From Sphingobium sp. JS3065 (GTDB lineage Bacteria > Pseudomonadota > Alphaproteobacteria > Sphingomonadales > Sphingomonadaceae): 64,000 nt of DNA. Positions 8,542 through 16,476 of this stretch are shown piece by piece. The notes under the pieces were generated by a model. It did no database searches, had not been told where the DNA came from, and saw only the letters and a program-made list of their open reading frames with translations. The position numbers and the translations under genes are program-made. Numbering within the stretch: the stretch's first letter is position 1; each line of letters begins with the position of its first letter. The DNA lies in assembly GCF_026427355.1 (NCBI RefSeq), contig NZ_CP102664.1, positions 2,294,001 through 2,358,000 on the forward strand. Reading direction: 5' to 3'.

Positions 8542-9315
8542 ATGAAGGGGGTTTTCCATCTGGCGATTGCCGGTACCATTTTTGCTGCCTCTGCTACGTC
8601 CGCGCTGGCGGACGAGGGAAGCAGCCTGACCGCTACCACCGGCATCGACTATTCAAGCGGTGATTATGGCACTGGTGTCGATACAAACATCCTCGTCGTC
8701 CCGATGAGCCTCCGCTACAAGACCGGCAATATCCGCCTGACCGCCACCCTGCCATGGCTGCGGATCAATGGATCGTCGGCCATCGTTGGTGGCGGTTCGG
8801 GCGGTATCATCATCGATCCCAATGCGCCGCGCTCCACGCGCAGCGGACTTGGCGACCTGACCATTGGCGCGGCCTACATGATCCCGGAGGAGCAGCTGGG
8901 CTTCAATCTCGACCTGTCGGCGCGGGTCAAGGTTCCGACCGCTTCGCGTTCCAAGGCCCTCGGCACGGGAAAGGTAGATGTCACCACCTCGGCAGAGATT
9001 TCGAAGACGTTCGGAGCGCTTACGCCTTTCGTGAACGTCGGCTATCGCATGCCTGGCGACCCGGACGGCTTTGAACTGCACAATGCCTGGACGGCTTCGG
9101 GGGGCATGAGCGTCGCTGCGGGCAAGTCGGTGATCATCGCGTCGTACGACTATCGGGAAAGCACCAGCGGTCTGGCGCGAGACAGCCATGAGCTGTTTGG
9201 CGCGTTCAGCACACCATTTGCCCGAAAGCTGACGTTCACGCTTTATGGCACAGCCGGGCTGAGCGAGGGCGCGCCCGATTATGGGGTTGGTTCGATGGTC
9301 AGCATCAAGTTCTGA
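8542..9315 (+). CDS. Outer-membrane beta-barrel protein (transporter-like), unknown substrate
   Basis: The protein is about 257 residues with a signal peptide (MKGVFHLAIAGTIFAASATSALADE) and a mature part made of alternating strands (RYKTGNIRLTATLPWLRI, FNLDLSARVKVPT, VIIASYDYRES), ending in SIKF, a terminal Phe typical of outer-membrane barrels. Gly-rich loops (IVGGGSGG) lie between strands. It resembles small transporter/MetA-pathway-type barrel proteins often seen beside metal or aromatic-compound genes, but no specific family is certain. GGGAG at 8533 supports the ATGs at 8539/8542 rather than GTG at 8527. Confidence 0.75.
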   Translation: MKGVFHLAIAGTIFAASATSALADEGSSLTATTGIDYSSGDYGTGVDTNILVVPMSLRYKTGNIRLTATLPWLRINGSSAIVGGGSGGIIIDPNAPRSTRSGLGDLTIGAAYMIPEEQLGFNLDLSARVKVPTASRSKALGTGKVDVTTSAEISKTFGALTPFVNVGYRMPGDPDGFELHNAWTASGGMSVAAGKSVIIASYDYRESTSGLARDSHELFGAFSTPFARKLTFTLYGTAGLSEGAPDYGVGSMVSIKF

Positions 9316-9629
9316 AAATCTCGACGGGAGCAGAGCCGTTCCGAGCTCGGAGTTCGCGGCGGTCCCGCGGTCTCGACCGGCATTCGGGCGCTTTGATCCC
9401 GAAGGAAATAGTGCGCCCGCTATATGGGCGAATCCGTTGGCGGGCCGTAAGATTGTTTATCCCCCTTGCGACGAGTCCCACGCCCCGACAGGCGTGGGGC
9501 TTGCCTTAGGGACGTATCGCCAGCTCGGCACCATTCTCACGGCCTATATCGTCGGTTGAATGTCCCTCTTCTATTAGACGGATTATCTTTCACCGGTCAG
9601 TACACGCACAAATGTCGGGGGACCGGGTA
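9316..9629. other. Intergenic stretch with an 8-bp hairpin
   Basis: No coding sequence is supported. CCCACGCC (9477-9484) and GGCGTGGG (9491-9498) form a perfect stem with a 6-nt loop but lack a T-run. A Shine-Dalgarno-like GGGGGA just before 9630 belongs to the protease gene that follows. Confidence 0.5.
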
Positions 9630-10751
9630 ATGAGAGGCGCATCCTTGTTTTCTGCCGCCGCTGCGCTTTTGGCGGTGCCGGGGGTCGCATCAGCAAAGGC
9701 AGGCGACGCAATTCCCAACAGCTATATCTGCACATTCCTGCCCGGGCCGATCAGCACTGGATCCGAGGCGCGAGCTGCCGTCGCAGCAGTAGGCGGTCGC
9801 ATCAGGCACATCTACAGTCATGTTCTCAGCGGCTTTTCCGCCCACATGTCGGCCACCGCCGCGGAGAAGCTCGTGGCAAAGAACCGACTGATCCGCAGGT
9901 GTGTTCAGGATCGCGTGGCCAGCATCCCGCCAACAGTCGTCGGCGAGATCAGCGCGCGAGGTGGTCCACCGTCTAGCAGTGGGTCGTCGCAAACCGTCCC
10001 GTGGGGTGTAAAGCGCGTGGGCGGTGCGGGCAGCTCGTCTGGAACGGCCTGGATCGTCGATACCGGTATCGATATGACCCATCCTGACCTCAACGTCTCC
10101 CAATACGACAATGTCAGTTTTCTGCCCGGCAGCACTGACCCGAACGACGCGAACGGCCATGGCACCCATGTTGCTGGCATAATCGGAGCGAAGGCCAATT
10201 CAATCGGCGTCGTCGGCGTCGCAGCCGGCGCGCGAGTGGTGGCCGTTCGGGTGCTGGACAGCAGCGGCAACGGGGCAGACTCCGACGTAATCAAGGGCCT
10301 GGATCATGTCGTGACCAGAGGCCGCCCTGGAGACGTCATCAACCTTAGCCTGATCACCACTGGGCTACAGGAGCTGGATGATGCTGTGGTCAGAGCAGCC
10401 AATGCCGGCTTCTACGTCGCTATCGCGGCGGGAAACAGTTCTGCCAATGCTGCGAGCTACTCACCCGCGCGTGTCAATGGTCCGGGCATTTATACGGCTT
10501 CGGCAATCGACAACAAGGATGTCTTTGCCCGCTATTCGAACTGGGGTAACCCGCCAATCGATTTCGCCGAGCCTGGCAGTTCGATTTTATCGACATACAA
10601 AGGCGGAACCTACGCCACCTTGTCCGGGACATCGATGGCGGCACCCCACCTCGCGGGCATATTGCTTCTGCGCGGCGGTGCTGCGCCGGTTACGAACGGC
10701 TCCGCGCTTCGGGATCCTGACGGCCGTCCAGATCCCATCGGAGTCCAATAG
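9630..10751 (+). CDS. Secreted subtilisin-like S8 serine protease with I9-type propeptide
   Basis: This 373-residue protein has a signal peptide (SLFSAAAALLAVPGVASA), an inhibitor-I9-like prodomain (NSYICTFLPGP...IYSHVLSGFSAHMS, about 30-95) and a peptidase S8 domain. The triad is visible: Asp in IVDTGID (about 144), His in GHGTHVAG (about 178) and Ser in SGTSMAAPH (about 334), with the oxyanion Asn in AAGNSS. ATG at 9630 is preferred over 9612 because GGGGGA lies 7 nt upstream. It is predicted to be autoprocessed and exported. It ends soon after the Ser motif, with no C-terminal anchor. Confidence 0.9.
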   Translation: MRGASLFSAAAALLAVPGVASAKAGDAIPNSYICTFLPGPISTGSEARAAVAAVGGRIRHIYSHVLSGFSAHMSATAAEKLVAKNRLIRRCVQDRVASIPPTVVGEISARGGPPSSSGSSQTVPWGVKRVGGAGSSSGTAWIVDTGIDMTHPDLNVSQYDNVSFLPGSTDPNDANGHGTHVAGIIGAKANSIGVVGVAAGARVVAVRVLDSSGNGADSDVIKGLDHVVTRGRPGDVINLSLITTGLQELDDAVVRAANAGFYVAIAAGNSSANAASYSPARVNGPGIYTASAIDNKDVFARYSNWGNPPIDFAEPGSSILSTYKGGTYATLSGTSMAAPHLAGILLLRGGAAPVTNGSALRDPDGRPDPIGVQ

Positions 10752-10775
10752 GCAATGGCGGTCGTTACATCGTCT

Positions 10776-11138
10776 TCAAGCGAGCAAAGATAAGATCTTC
10801 ACTGATCCGGCCCGCGATATTGATGAACGCTGCTCCGTCGCTGGTGGGCTGGGGTAAGAGCGGGTCAGAAGTGCGCATGTGGGCCGTGGCACCGGCATGT
10901 CGGCTTCCAAGGACGCCAAAAAGTTAATTGAACGGCGAAAAGTGGCGCATTCGGACAACTCATCTGAACCTGTTCCGCACGCGACCAATGCATCCATGAC
11001 GCGATCAACGATGCTATCGTCGGCCGACGATGTGGTCAGCTCTTGTTGAATCACCAAGTCTCGACGCTTCTGTCCCGGCGTTGAGGCAATGGCGACCGTG
11101 GCGATGGCGCGGATGAGTTCGGGATGCAGGATCATCAT
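10776..11138 (-). CDS. Hypothetical protein following an excisionase-like gene (low support)
   Basis: This is a 120-residue frame starting MMILHPELIRAIATVAIAS whose ATG overlaps the stop of the HTH gene at 11135 (TGATG), the kind of coupling seen in real operons. The first about 80 residues have ordinary composition; the end (SYPSPPATEQRSSIS) looks less protein-like, so it may be truncated. No family is recognised. Context suggests an island-borne gene paired with the DNA-binding protein. Confidence 0.4.
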   Translation of the reverse strand: MMILHPELIRAIATVAIASTPGQKRRDLVIQQELTTSSADDSIVDRVMDALVACGTGSDELSECATFRRSINFLASLEADMPVPRPTCALLTRSYPSPPATEQRSSISRAGSVKILSLLA

Positions 11139-11278
11139 CCGTCTCCCGGCTTACCGCGCTCAATGGGCCCGCGCAGGCTTTCCAGCGGCACCAGCGTCAT
11201 GGCCCCGACCTTGACGATTTCGATATGCCCGTCGGCGATCAACTCATATAGCTTGGATCGGCCAATGCCTGACTGAGA
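11135..11278 (-). pseudogene. Excisionase/AlpA-like helix-turn-helix gene, 5' end disrupted
   Basis: In one minus-strand frame the sequence reads GIGRSKLYELIADGHIEIVKVGAMTLVPLESL and ends in KPGDG-stop, a classic small excisionase-type winged HTH. The expected start (M..TIEEAARL-like) is not in this frame. Upstream sequence (MTVTDCSVPPTF) lies in another frame, which suggests a frameshift near 11270-11290. Such genes usually accompany a tRNA-targeting integrase, consistent with the island model. Confidence 0.55.
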
Positions 11279-11709
11279 ATGTTGGCGGCACGCTACAATC
11301 AGTCACCGTCATTAAATCGTAGTCTCGCGCTTTTGGCTTCGGCGCAAAACTCATTCGTATCTCGGCATTGCCGCTCCAGCGCTTCGATGGGTTCTTTCCA
11401 CTGTTGAACAACATAGGGATCGTCTGCAAAGGACGGAGAAAACATCCTTCTTCCTGTCTGCAGCGATGTTGACCGTTCTGACGACGGCAGAGGACGCGCT
11501 CGTTGCTGTTCGTGCATCGGCGGCCGAGATACTAACGTGCCCAGCCAAAAAATCCGCCAGCACCTGCCATTAGACCGCACCCGATCAAAAATCGCTTTGA
11601 ATTGGTCACGATACTTTCCACCGATAGTCGACAGTTGATGCCAACTGCTACCGCTTCCAATGCGCGCTAGCCACCCGTCCCAGCCAATCATCGATACGCG
11701 AAAAACAGG
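11279..11709. other. Degraded, AT-richer island segment
   Basis: No convincing gene is present. Short overlapping frames occur on the minus strand in several phases, without ribosome-binding sites or recognisable motifs. Base composition is lower in G+C than the flanking core genes. It is probably remnant DNA between the HTH relic and the MFS gene. Confidence 0.5.
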
Positions 11710-12900
11710 TCATTTTCGTCTGCTGACCGGTGAGGCGGACCATCTGCCATTGAATATCCGCCAGCCTATTATTCCCGCGCCGACGCCAAGAAGGCCACCT
11801 ACCACATAGGCGCTCGGTGCGTCATTCGGCACGAAGAAACCGCCAGCGATATAACCGCCGATCGCGGCGGTGCGCGTCACCGCGCCATAGATCGCAGCAA
11901 CCTTGCCATGATCAGCGGGCGAGCATTCCGATTGAAGCAAGGTCCGTACCGCCACATTGTGGATGCTGTTCGCGCCGCCTCCGGCAATGAAGGCAATGGC
12001 GACGACCGTAACACCGATCGGAGCAAGGCCGACCAGCAGCATGGTCGCCCCCATGATGGCAGCCGTACCGAATGCGGCCAGACCGATCCGACGGCCCATT
12101 ACCCGTTCAGCCAGCGCCGCGCCGATCAGCATCCCACCGGCCCAGAGTGCCGTCAGCACGCCGAATGTCGTTGGACCGCTCCCAAGCGTCACGGTGACGA
12201 GGAACACAAAGGCAACATCGGCAATCGCGGTCGCGAACACTTCAAGACTGAGCGCCCCGGTGGCCACCATCGCCCGCCGATTGCGGAGCAGCGGCTGATA
12301 GTCGGCAAGGAGCGTCCGCCCCTCATTCTCACTTCGTTGCGGCCTGCGGCGAAGGCCACTTGCGGCGACGACGAGTAGCAGCAATCCGAAACTGGCGGCG
12401 TCGGCCAGGAGCGCAGTGCGCGATCCCACCCAGCCTACCAACACTCCGCCCGCGACAGGGCCGACGAGCATTCCAAGGCTGCGAACCATTTCCAAAAACG
12501 AATTGGCGCGCGCAAGCGTCATGCCCAGCGCGCGCGCCAGCACCGGGATCAGCGCAAAGGTGGCGGCGCTGCTGATCGTGAACAGCATGCTCAAGAGCGC
12601 GGCCCCGGCGAGGGTGAACGGGGGATAGAGTGCGATGAACGCGATCACCACGGCTTGCAGCGCCGACACCACGACCAGCACCCTCGCCGCATCCCGGCTA
12701 TCGATCAGGCGACCCGCATAGGGTGCCACGATCAGACCGGGTAGCAGTTCCGCGATCAGTAGTACCGGCACGGCGTAGGCGGGCGCGTTGTCGGCCGTGC
12801 GGAACATCAGCGTCAGCAGAGTGATTTCGTCACCGATGGTCGAAGCCGTCAGCGCTACAAGGACCAGCCACCCCCAGCCTTTCCGGAATTCAACCCCCAC
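11710..12900 (-). CDS. MFS transporter (MFS_3-like exporter)
   Basis: This 396-residue protein has about 10-12 predicted membrane helices (e.g. WLVLVALTASTIGDEITLL, VVVSALQAVVIAFIALY, LLADAASFGLLLLVVAAS, AIAFIAGGGANSIHNVAV). The conserved loop after helix 2 reads PYAGRLIDSRDAARVL, the DR-rich signature of the major facilitator superfamily, and LARANSFLEMVRSLGMLVGPVAGG fits the enterobactin/macrolide-exporter branch (MFS_3). Substrate unknown. It is the last recognisable gene before the putative right island end. Confidence 0.85.
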   Translation of the reverse strand: MGVEFRKGWGWLVLVALTASTIGDEITLLTLMFRTADNAPAYAVPVLLIAELLPGLIVAPYAGRLIDSRDAARVLVVVSALQAVVIAFIALYPPFTLAGAALLSMLFTISSAATFALIPVLARALGMTLARANSFLEMVRSLGMLVGPVAGGVLVGWVGSRTALLADAASFGLLLLVVAASGLRRRPQRSENEGRTLLADYQPLLRNRRAMVATGALSLEVFATAIADVAFVFLVTVTLGSGPTTFGVLTALWAGGMLIGAALAERVMGRRIGLAAFGTAAIMGATMLLVGLAPIGVTVVAIAFIAGGGANSIHNVAVRTLLQSECSPADHGKVAAIYGAVTRTAAIGGYIAGGFFVPNDAPSAYVVGGLLGVGAGIIGWRIFNGRWSASPVSRRK

Positions 12901-13547
12901 TCATCAACCCTTCCGTATTGGCCTGCTTTATGCCGAATTGCGCGCTGCAATAGGATCATGGCAAAGCGAATAGCGGATTACGATGACAGGCGCTGGGCCT
13001 TTCCGATCAGCTCGCGACAATCAGGTGTTTTTCGACACCCGATGAATGGCAGCGATCCCATTCTAGGCTCTCCGAAACCGCCAGTCTGCAATCGGCCAAA
13101 GTCCGCCAGCGGACGCTGTCGTCCGCGCATGAGAGGAACGTTTGCTGCGTTCGCGGTGAGCGGTTGTCAAAGCGGCGATTTCATGATGCTCATTCCCCCA
13201 TCGCCGCAAAAGAAGTGTGGCAGCAATCTTCAATGTTCTGCCTGGCGGCAGGAAGCGCTTGAATGGCCATCTTTCAAGGATTTAGGCCGCTACACCAATT
13301 CGGTTCGGGACTCGTGTCCATCAATTGCTCAGCACTTAGAATCCCGCTCCTTGAACCGCCTCAACAAAGTTGGTCGAATTATCGGCGCAAATTGTTGTTT
13401 TTAGACGCAATAGTCAGAATGTTGCAAAATTGCAACTATGCATGAAGCATCGAACCGAAGTCGATCTCTGTGGCGATGGACTAATTGATGGAACCATTTG
13501 TCAGACAAATAGGCAGATGTCTGTTTATACGTCATTTATTTGCGGGA
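12901..13547. other. Long gene-poor stretch at the right end of the island
   Basis: There is no supported gene in about 650 bp. A plus-strand frame (12958-13404) lacks a ribosome-binding site and any protein-like pattern. The last 200 bp are clearly AT-richer than neighbours (e.g. around 13400-13540). A small palindrome GTCCGCCAGCGGAC occurs near 13104. The segment is bounded on the right by the candidate attR. Confidence 0.5.
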
Positions 13548-13562
13548 TTCGATTCCGGCTCG
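13548..13562 (+). repeat. Candidate attR core (copy of tRNA-Cys T-arm sequence)
   Basis: TTCGATTCCGGCTCG is identical to 697-711. It abuts the stop codon of the core-genome permease gene (13563) and follows an AT-rich, gene-poor stretch. The next bases (TCAGGCG) do not continue the tRNA 3' end (GGCCTCCA), so the original attB 3' half is not preserved intact here. Confidence 0.55.
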
Positions 13563-14354
13563 TCAGGCGATCAATCGCCACCCCACCACCACCAGCACCG
13601 CCGCCAGCAGGGGCTGCAACACGCGATCCGACGTGCGCGTGGCCAGCAGGGAGCCGATCACGATGCCCGGCAGCGATCCGGCCAACAGGTTGACCAGCAG
13701 CAGCAGGTTCACATTGCCGATCCACAAATGCCCCAGCCCCGCCACCAGGGTCAGCGGCACGGCGTGGACGATGTCGGTCGCCACCAGCCGCTGCATCCGC
13801 ATGCGCAGCGGATAGAGCGCCAGCAGCAACGTCGCCCCGATCGCGCCCGCCCCGATGGAGGTCAGCGTCACCATCGCGCCCAGCAACGCGCCCGCCAGCA
13901 CGGTGAGCGCCGGTTGCCAGCGGGTGAAGCCGCCCGCCGTGCCCACCCGGCGGGCCAGCGCCCAGGCATGAAAACGGCCGCGCAGCAGGGTAGCAAACGC
14001 CGTGCCGATCAGCACCACGCCCAGCGCGCCCGTGACCACGCCGGTCCTGATCTGCCCGATATGCATTTGCGACAGGACCGCCAACACGATCAGGGAGGCG
14101 GGAATGCTGCCGATCATCAGCCGCTTCACCACCTCATAGTCCGGGCCGCCGTCGGCCCCGCCCTGATGATGATGCACCGCGCCCCCGACCGCCTTGGTGA
14201 TGGACGCGAACCACAGGTCCGTGCCGACCGCCGTGGTGGGGGCCACGCCGAACAGCAGGATCAGGATCGGCGCCATCAGCGACCCGCCGCCCACGCCGGT
14301 CATGCCGACCATCAGGCCCACGAAAAGGCCCGCGACCGCGTGCAACCAATCCAT
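13563..14354 (-). CDS. TauE/SafE-family sulfite/anion permease
   Basis: This 263-residue membrane protein begins MDWLHAVAGLFVGLMVGMTGVGGGSLMAPILILLFGV, the TSUP/TauE signature with the GxGGG..PIL repeat. A second half-repeat is visible at GAMVTLTSIGAGAIGATLLLALYP. About eight helices are predicted. These proteins export or import sulfite, sulfoacetate or other organosulfur anions; substrate unknown here. Met at 14354 is preferred to 14393 because the upstream residues are polar and unlike the family. Confidence 0.88.
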   Translation of the reverse strand: MDWLHAVAGLFVGLMVGMTGVGGGSLMAPILILLFGVAPTTAVGTDLWFASITKAVGGAVHHHQGGADGGPDYEVVKRLMIGSIPASLIVLAVLSQMHIGQIRTGVVTGALGVVLIGTAFATLLRGRFHAWALARRVGTAGGFTRWQPALTVLAGALLGAMVTLTSIGAGAIGATLLLALYPLRMRMQRLVATDIVHAVPLTLVAGLGHLWIGNVNLLLLVNLLAGSLPGIVIGSLLATRTSDRVLQPLLAAVLVVVGWRLIA

Positions 14355-14517
14355 ATTCCGCCCCAAACCCTCCATGCGTGATCCGGTAGACATCTAGAAG
14401 CCAAAGCCCGCGCCAGCCAGCCCCCTTTCGGATTGGAAATTTATCGCCGCGCAAACAATTGCTGTTAGGCGGGCGGCCCTCTCGACTTCCCTTGCCCCTG
14501 CCGTCTAAGACGGGCGC

Positions 14518-15192
14518 ATGATGAAGCTGTTCATTGGCAACAAGGCCTATTCGAGCTGGTCGCTGCGCGGCTGGCTGGCGTGCAAGCTGTCCGGCCTTCC
14601 CTTCGAGGAAGTCGTGGTCCCGCTTTATGACGAGGCGTGGGAGAAACGGCGGGAAGGCGACGAATTCGCGCCGTCGTCGGGAAAAGTGCCGATACTCTGG
14701 GACGGCGATGAGACGGTCGTCTGGGACAGCCTGGCCATCGTCGAATATCTCAATGAAAAATCGGGCGGCGGCATATTCTGGCCCGCCGACAGCGCCGCCC
14801 GCGCCATGGCCCGGTCGATGGCGGCGGAAATGCATAGCAGCTTCGCCGCGCTGCGCCGCGAGCACAGCATGAACATCCGCCAGATCTACGCGCCGGTTCC
14901 GCCGTCCGAAGCGGTGGCGCAGGACATCGCGCGCATCATGCAGCTTTGGGCGCAGGCCCGCGCGCGCTATGGCGGCGAAGGGGAATTTCTGTTCGGGGGG
15001 TTCGGCGCGGTCGATGTGATGTTCGCGCCGGTCGTGACTCGCTTCATCACCTATCAACTGCCCGTGGCCCGCTTTGCGGAGGCCTATATGCGCGCGGTGA
15101 TCAACCATCCCTGGATGCAGGAATGGATCGGCGGCGCCCAGGCGGAGGAATGGGTGATCGACCGGTTCGAGGCACCGCCGCAATTGGGGTGA
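14518..15192 (+). CDS. Glutathione S-transferase family protein
   Basis: This 224-residue protein has a thioredoxin-fold N-terminal domain (MKLFIGNKAYSSWSLRGWLACKLSGLPFEE...GKVPILWDGDETVVWDSLAIVEYL) containing the SSWS active-site start, the cis-Pro of KVPIL and the glutathione gamma-Glu-binding DSLAI motif. An all-helical C-terminal domain with the GAVDVMFAPVVTR element follows. It is a soluble enzyme conjugating or reducing with glutathione; substrate unknown. It is divergent from the permease, and a second Met at 14521 could be the start. Confidence 0.9.
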   Translation: MMKLFIGNKAYSSWSLRGWLACKLSGLPFEEVVVPLYDEAWEKRREGDEFAPSSGKVPILWDGDETVVWDSLAIVEYLNEKSGGGIFWPADSAARAMARSMAAEMHSSFAALRREHSMNIRQIYAPVPPSEAVAQDIARIMQLWAQARARYGGEGEFLFGGFGAVDVMFAPVVTRFITYQLPVARFAEAYMRAVINHPWMQEWIGGAQAEEWVIDRFEAPPQLG

Positions 15193-15207
15193 GGCGGGTT
15201 TTTGGCC

Positions 15208-15427
15208 GTCCAAGACATTCCTTCTCCCTTGAGGGAGAAGGATACGAAGCCTTGGCGACGAAGGAGCCTAGGCGGAGTTGGATGAGGGGGAGCGGGCCTG
15301 CGGCCCGCGCGATCCGTTGGATCGCAACCCCCTCACCCAGCTACGACTAAGGCAGCAAGCTGCCAAGTCTTCGCAGCCCTCTCCCTCCAGGGAGAGGGAT
15401 AAGGAACGCCCGCCTTCCACCCAAACC
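15208..15427 (+). repeat. Intergenic palindromic module, copy 1 (about 220 bp)
   Basis: The region from CAAGACATTCCTTCTCCC to CTTCCACCCAAA is nearly identical to the reverse complement of 56380-56682. It contains hairpins such as CTTCTCCCTTGAGGGAGAAG, GCGGGCCTGCGGCCCGC and CCCTCTCCCTCCAGGGAGAG. Copy 1 lacks the extra palindrome present in copy 2. No coding function. It fills the gap between the GST and ndk genes. Confidence 0.85.
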
Positions 15428-15434
15428 CGCCAAG

Positions 15435-15468
15435 AGAAAAGGGCCGGCGGACTTTCGTCCCCGGCCCC
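15435..15468 (-). terminator. Rho-independent terminator of ndk
   Basis: On the minus strand GGGGCCGG, a loop containing GAAA, and CCGGCCC are followed by TTTTC. It lies 30 bp beyond the ndk stop codon. Confidence 0.8.
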
Positions 15469-15497
15469 TTATCCAGTCCTGACGCTATCGCGCCGGA

Positions 15498-15920
15498 TCA
15501 GCCGACGATTTCGTCGGCCTTGAAGAAATAGGCGATTTCGATCGCGGCATTTTCCTCGCTGTCCGAACCGTGGACCGAATTGGCTTCGATCGATTCGGCA
15601 TATTCCTTGCGGATGGTGCCTTCGTCGGCATTGGCCGGGTTGGTGGCGCCCATGATGTCGCGGTTGCGCTTCACGGCGTCCTCGCCTTCCAGAACCTGCA
15701 CGACCACCGGGCCGGAGATCATGAAGGCGACCAGATCGGCGAAGAAGGGGCGTTCCTTGTGCACGGCGTAGAAGCCCTCGGCCTGCTCGCGGCTCATGCG
15801 GATGCGCTTCGAAGCGACGACCCGCAGGCCCGCTTCCTCCAGCTTCTTGGTCACGGCGCCCGTCAGGTTGCGACGGGTCGCGTCGGGCTTGATGATCGAA
15901 AAGGTGCGGGTGACGGCCAT
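15498..15920 (-). CDS. ndk: Nucleoside diphosphate kinase
   Basis: This 140-residue enzyme transfers the gamma phosphate from ATP to other NDPs through a phospho-His. It begins [17 protein letters not shown], the NDK nucleotide-binding start; [27 protein letters not shown] follows, then the active-site NSVHGSDS with catalytic His (about 117). Full family length. ATG at 15920 is chosen; the TTG three codons upstream has a weaker context. A terminator follows at 15435-15468. Confidence 0.97.
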   Translation of the reverse strand: MAVTRTFSIIKPDATRRNLTGAVTKKLEEAGLRVVASKRIRMSREQAEGFYAVHKERPFFADLVAFMISGPVVVQVLEGEDAVKRNRDIMGATNPANADEGTIRKEYAESIEANSVHGSDSEENAAIEIAYFFKADEIVG

Positions 15921-16026
15921 GAGGCTCAAAAGCTCCGAATTGTTGGGATGAGTTGGCGCGCCCTTTAGACCGGGCCGATGGCTATCGCAAGAGGGGCTGG
16001 CTCATCGCCCCAGCTATGGGCTTCAA

Positions 16027-16476
16027 CTACGGACCTTGCACCCATTTGCGGCCTTCCTGCCGCCAGAAGCGGGGCGTCACGCCGTCCCGCCGGGAAAGAT
16101 CGCGCCAGCTTGCCCGCGCTGCTTCTATCGTTTCCGAATCGAAGAAATAGAAGGCCCGCTCGAATTCCAGCGCTTCCTCGCGCCAGACGCCGTCCGCCAA
16201 TGCGACATGCCGTGCCCCATTAGCGGCTAGATGGGCGGTGGGACAATCCGACGCCAGCAGCACCGGCTGCGCCGACTCGGCGCCCTCGCCCGCCCGGCCA
16301 TGCGCCAGGAAGCTCTCCGGCGGCCCGGCCCACAGCCCGGCGGAGATACGATCCAGCCGTTCCGGCTCCCGCGCCACCACCAGCAGCCGCGCACCCATGT
16401 CCAGGATGCGGCCCGCGATGGCGGGCAACACCTGTTCCACCGGATCGCGGCTGAGCTGGTAGAAATCGACCTGCAT
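16027..16476 (-). CDS. holC: DNA polymerase III chi subunit
   Basis: This 149-residue protein starts MQVDFYQLSRDPVEQVLPAIAGRIL, typical of HolC, with internal WAGPPESFLAHG and RAFYFFDSETIEAARASWRDLSRRDG motifs and a C-terminal RFWRQEGRKWVQGP. Chi links the clamp loader to SSB. Its ATG overlaps the pepA stop by one base (TAATG), so pepA and holC are coupled, an arrangement common in alphaproteobacteria. Confidence 0.93.
   Translation of the reverse strand: MQVDFYQLSRDPVEQVLPAIAGRILDMGARLLVVAREPERLDRISAGLWAGPPESFLAHGRAGEGAESAQPVLLASDCPTAHLAANGARHVALADGVWREEALEFERAFYFFDSETIEAARASWRDLSRRDGVTPRFWRQEGRKWVQGP

Larger units (their letters stand above)
697..13562. mobile_element. Putative integrated genomic island at tRNA-Cys (about 12.9 kb), copper-resistance cargo
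   Basis: The boundaries are inferred from the 15-bp direct repeat at both ends, the integrase gene just inside the tRNA-proximal end, and the abrupt return to housekeeping-type genes at 13563. Inside are two insertion sequences, several broken genes, accessory functions (metal ATPase, MFS exporter, secreted proteases) and AT-richer stretches near 11300-11650 and 12900-13550. The integrase is disrupted, so the island probably cannot excise by itself. The weakest point is the right boundary, where the original tRNA 3' end is not restored. Confidence 0.6.

Noticed and set aside
12958..13404. 148-codon plus-strand frame at the right end of the island
   Set aside because: Irregular composition with many Cys, Ser and Arg, no ribosome-binding site, no recognisable motif. 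Treated as noncoding.
13485..14381. 298-codon His/Arg/Gln-rich plus-strand frame
   Set aside because: It is the antisense of the TauE/SafE gene; such His/Gln/Arg-rich frames are typical antisense shadows at high G+C.
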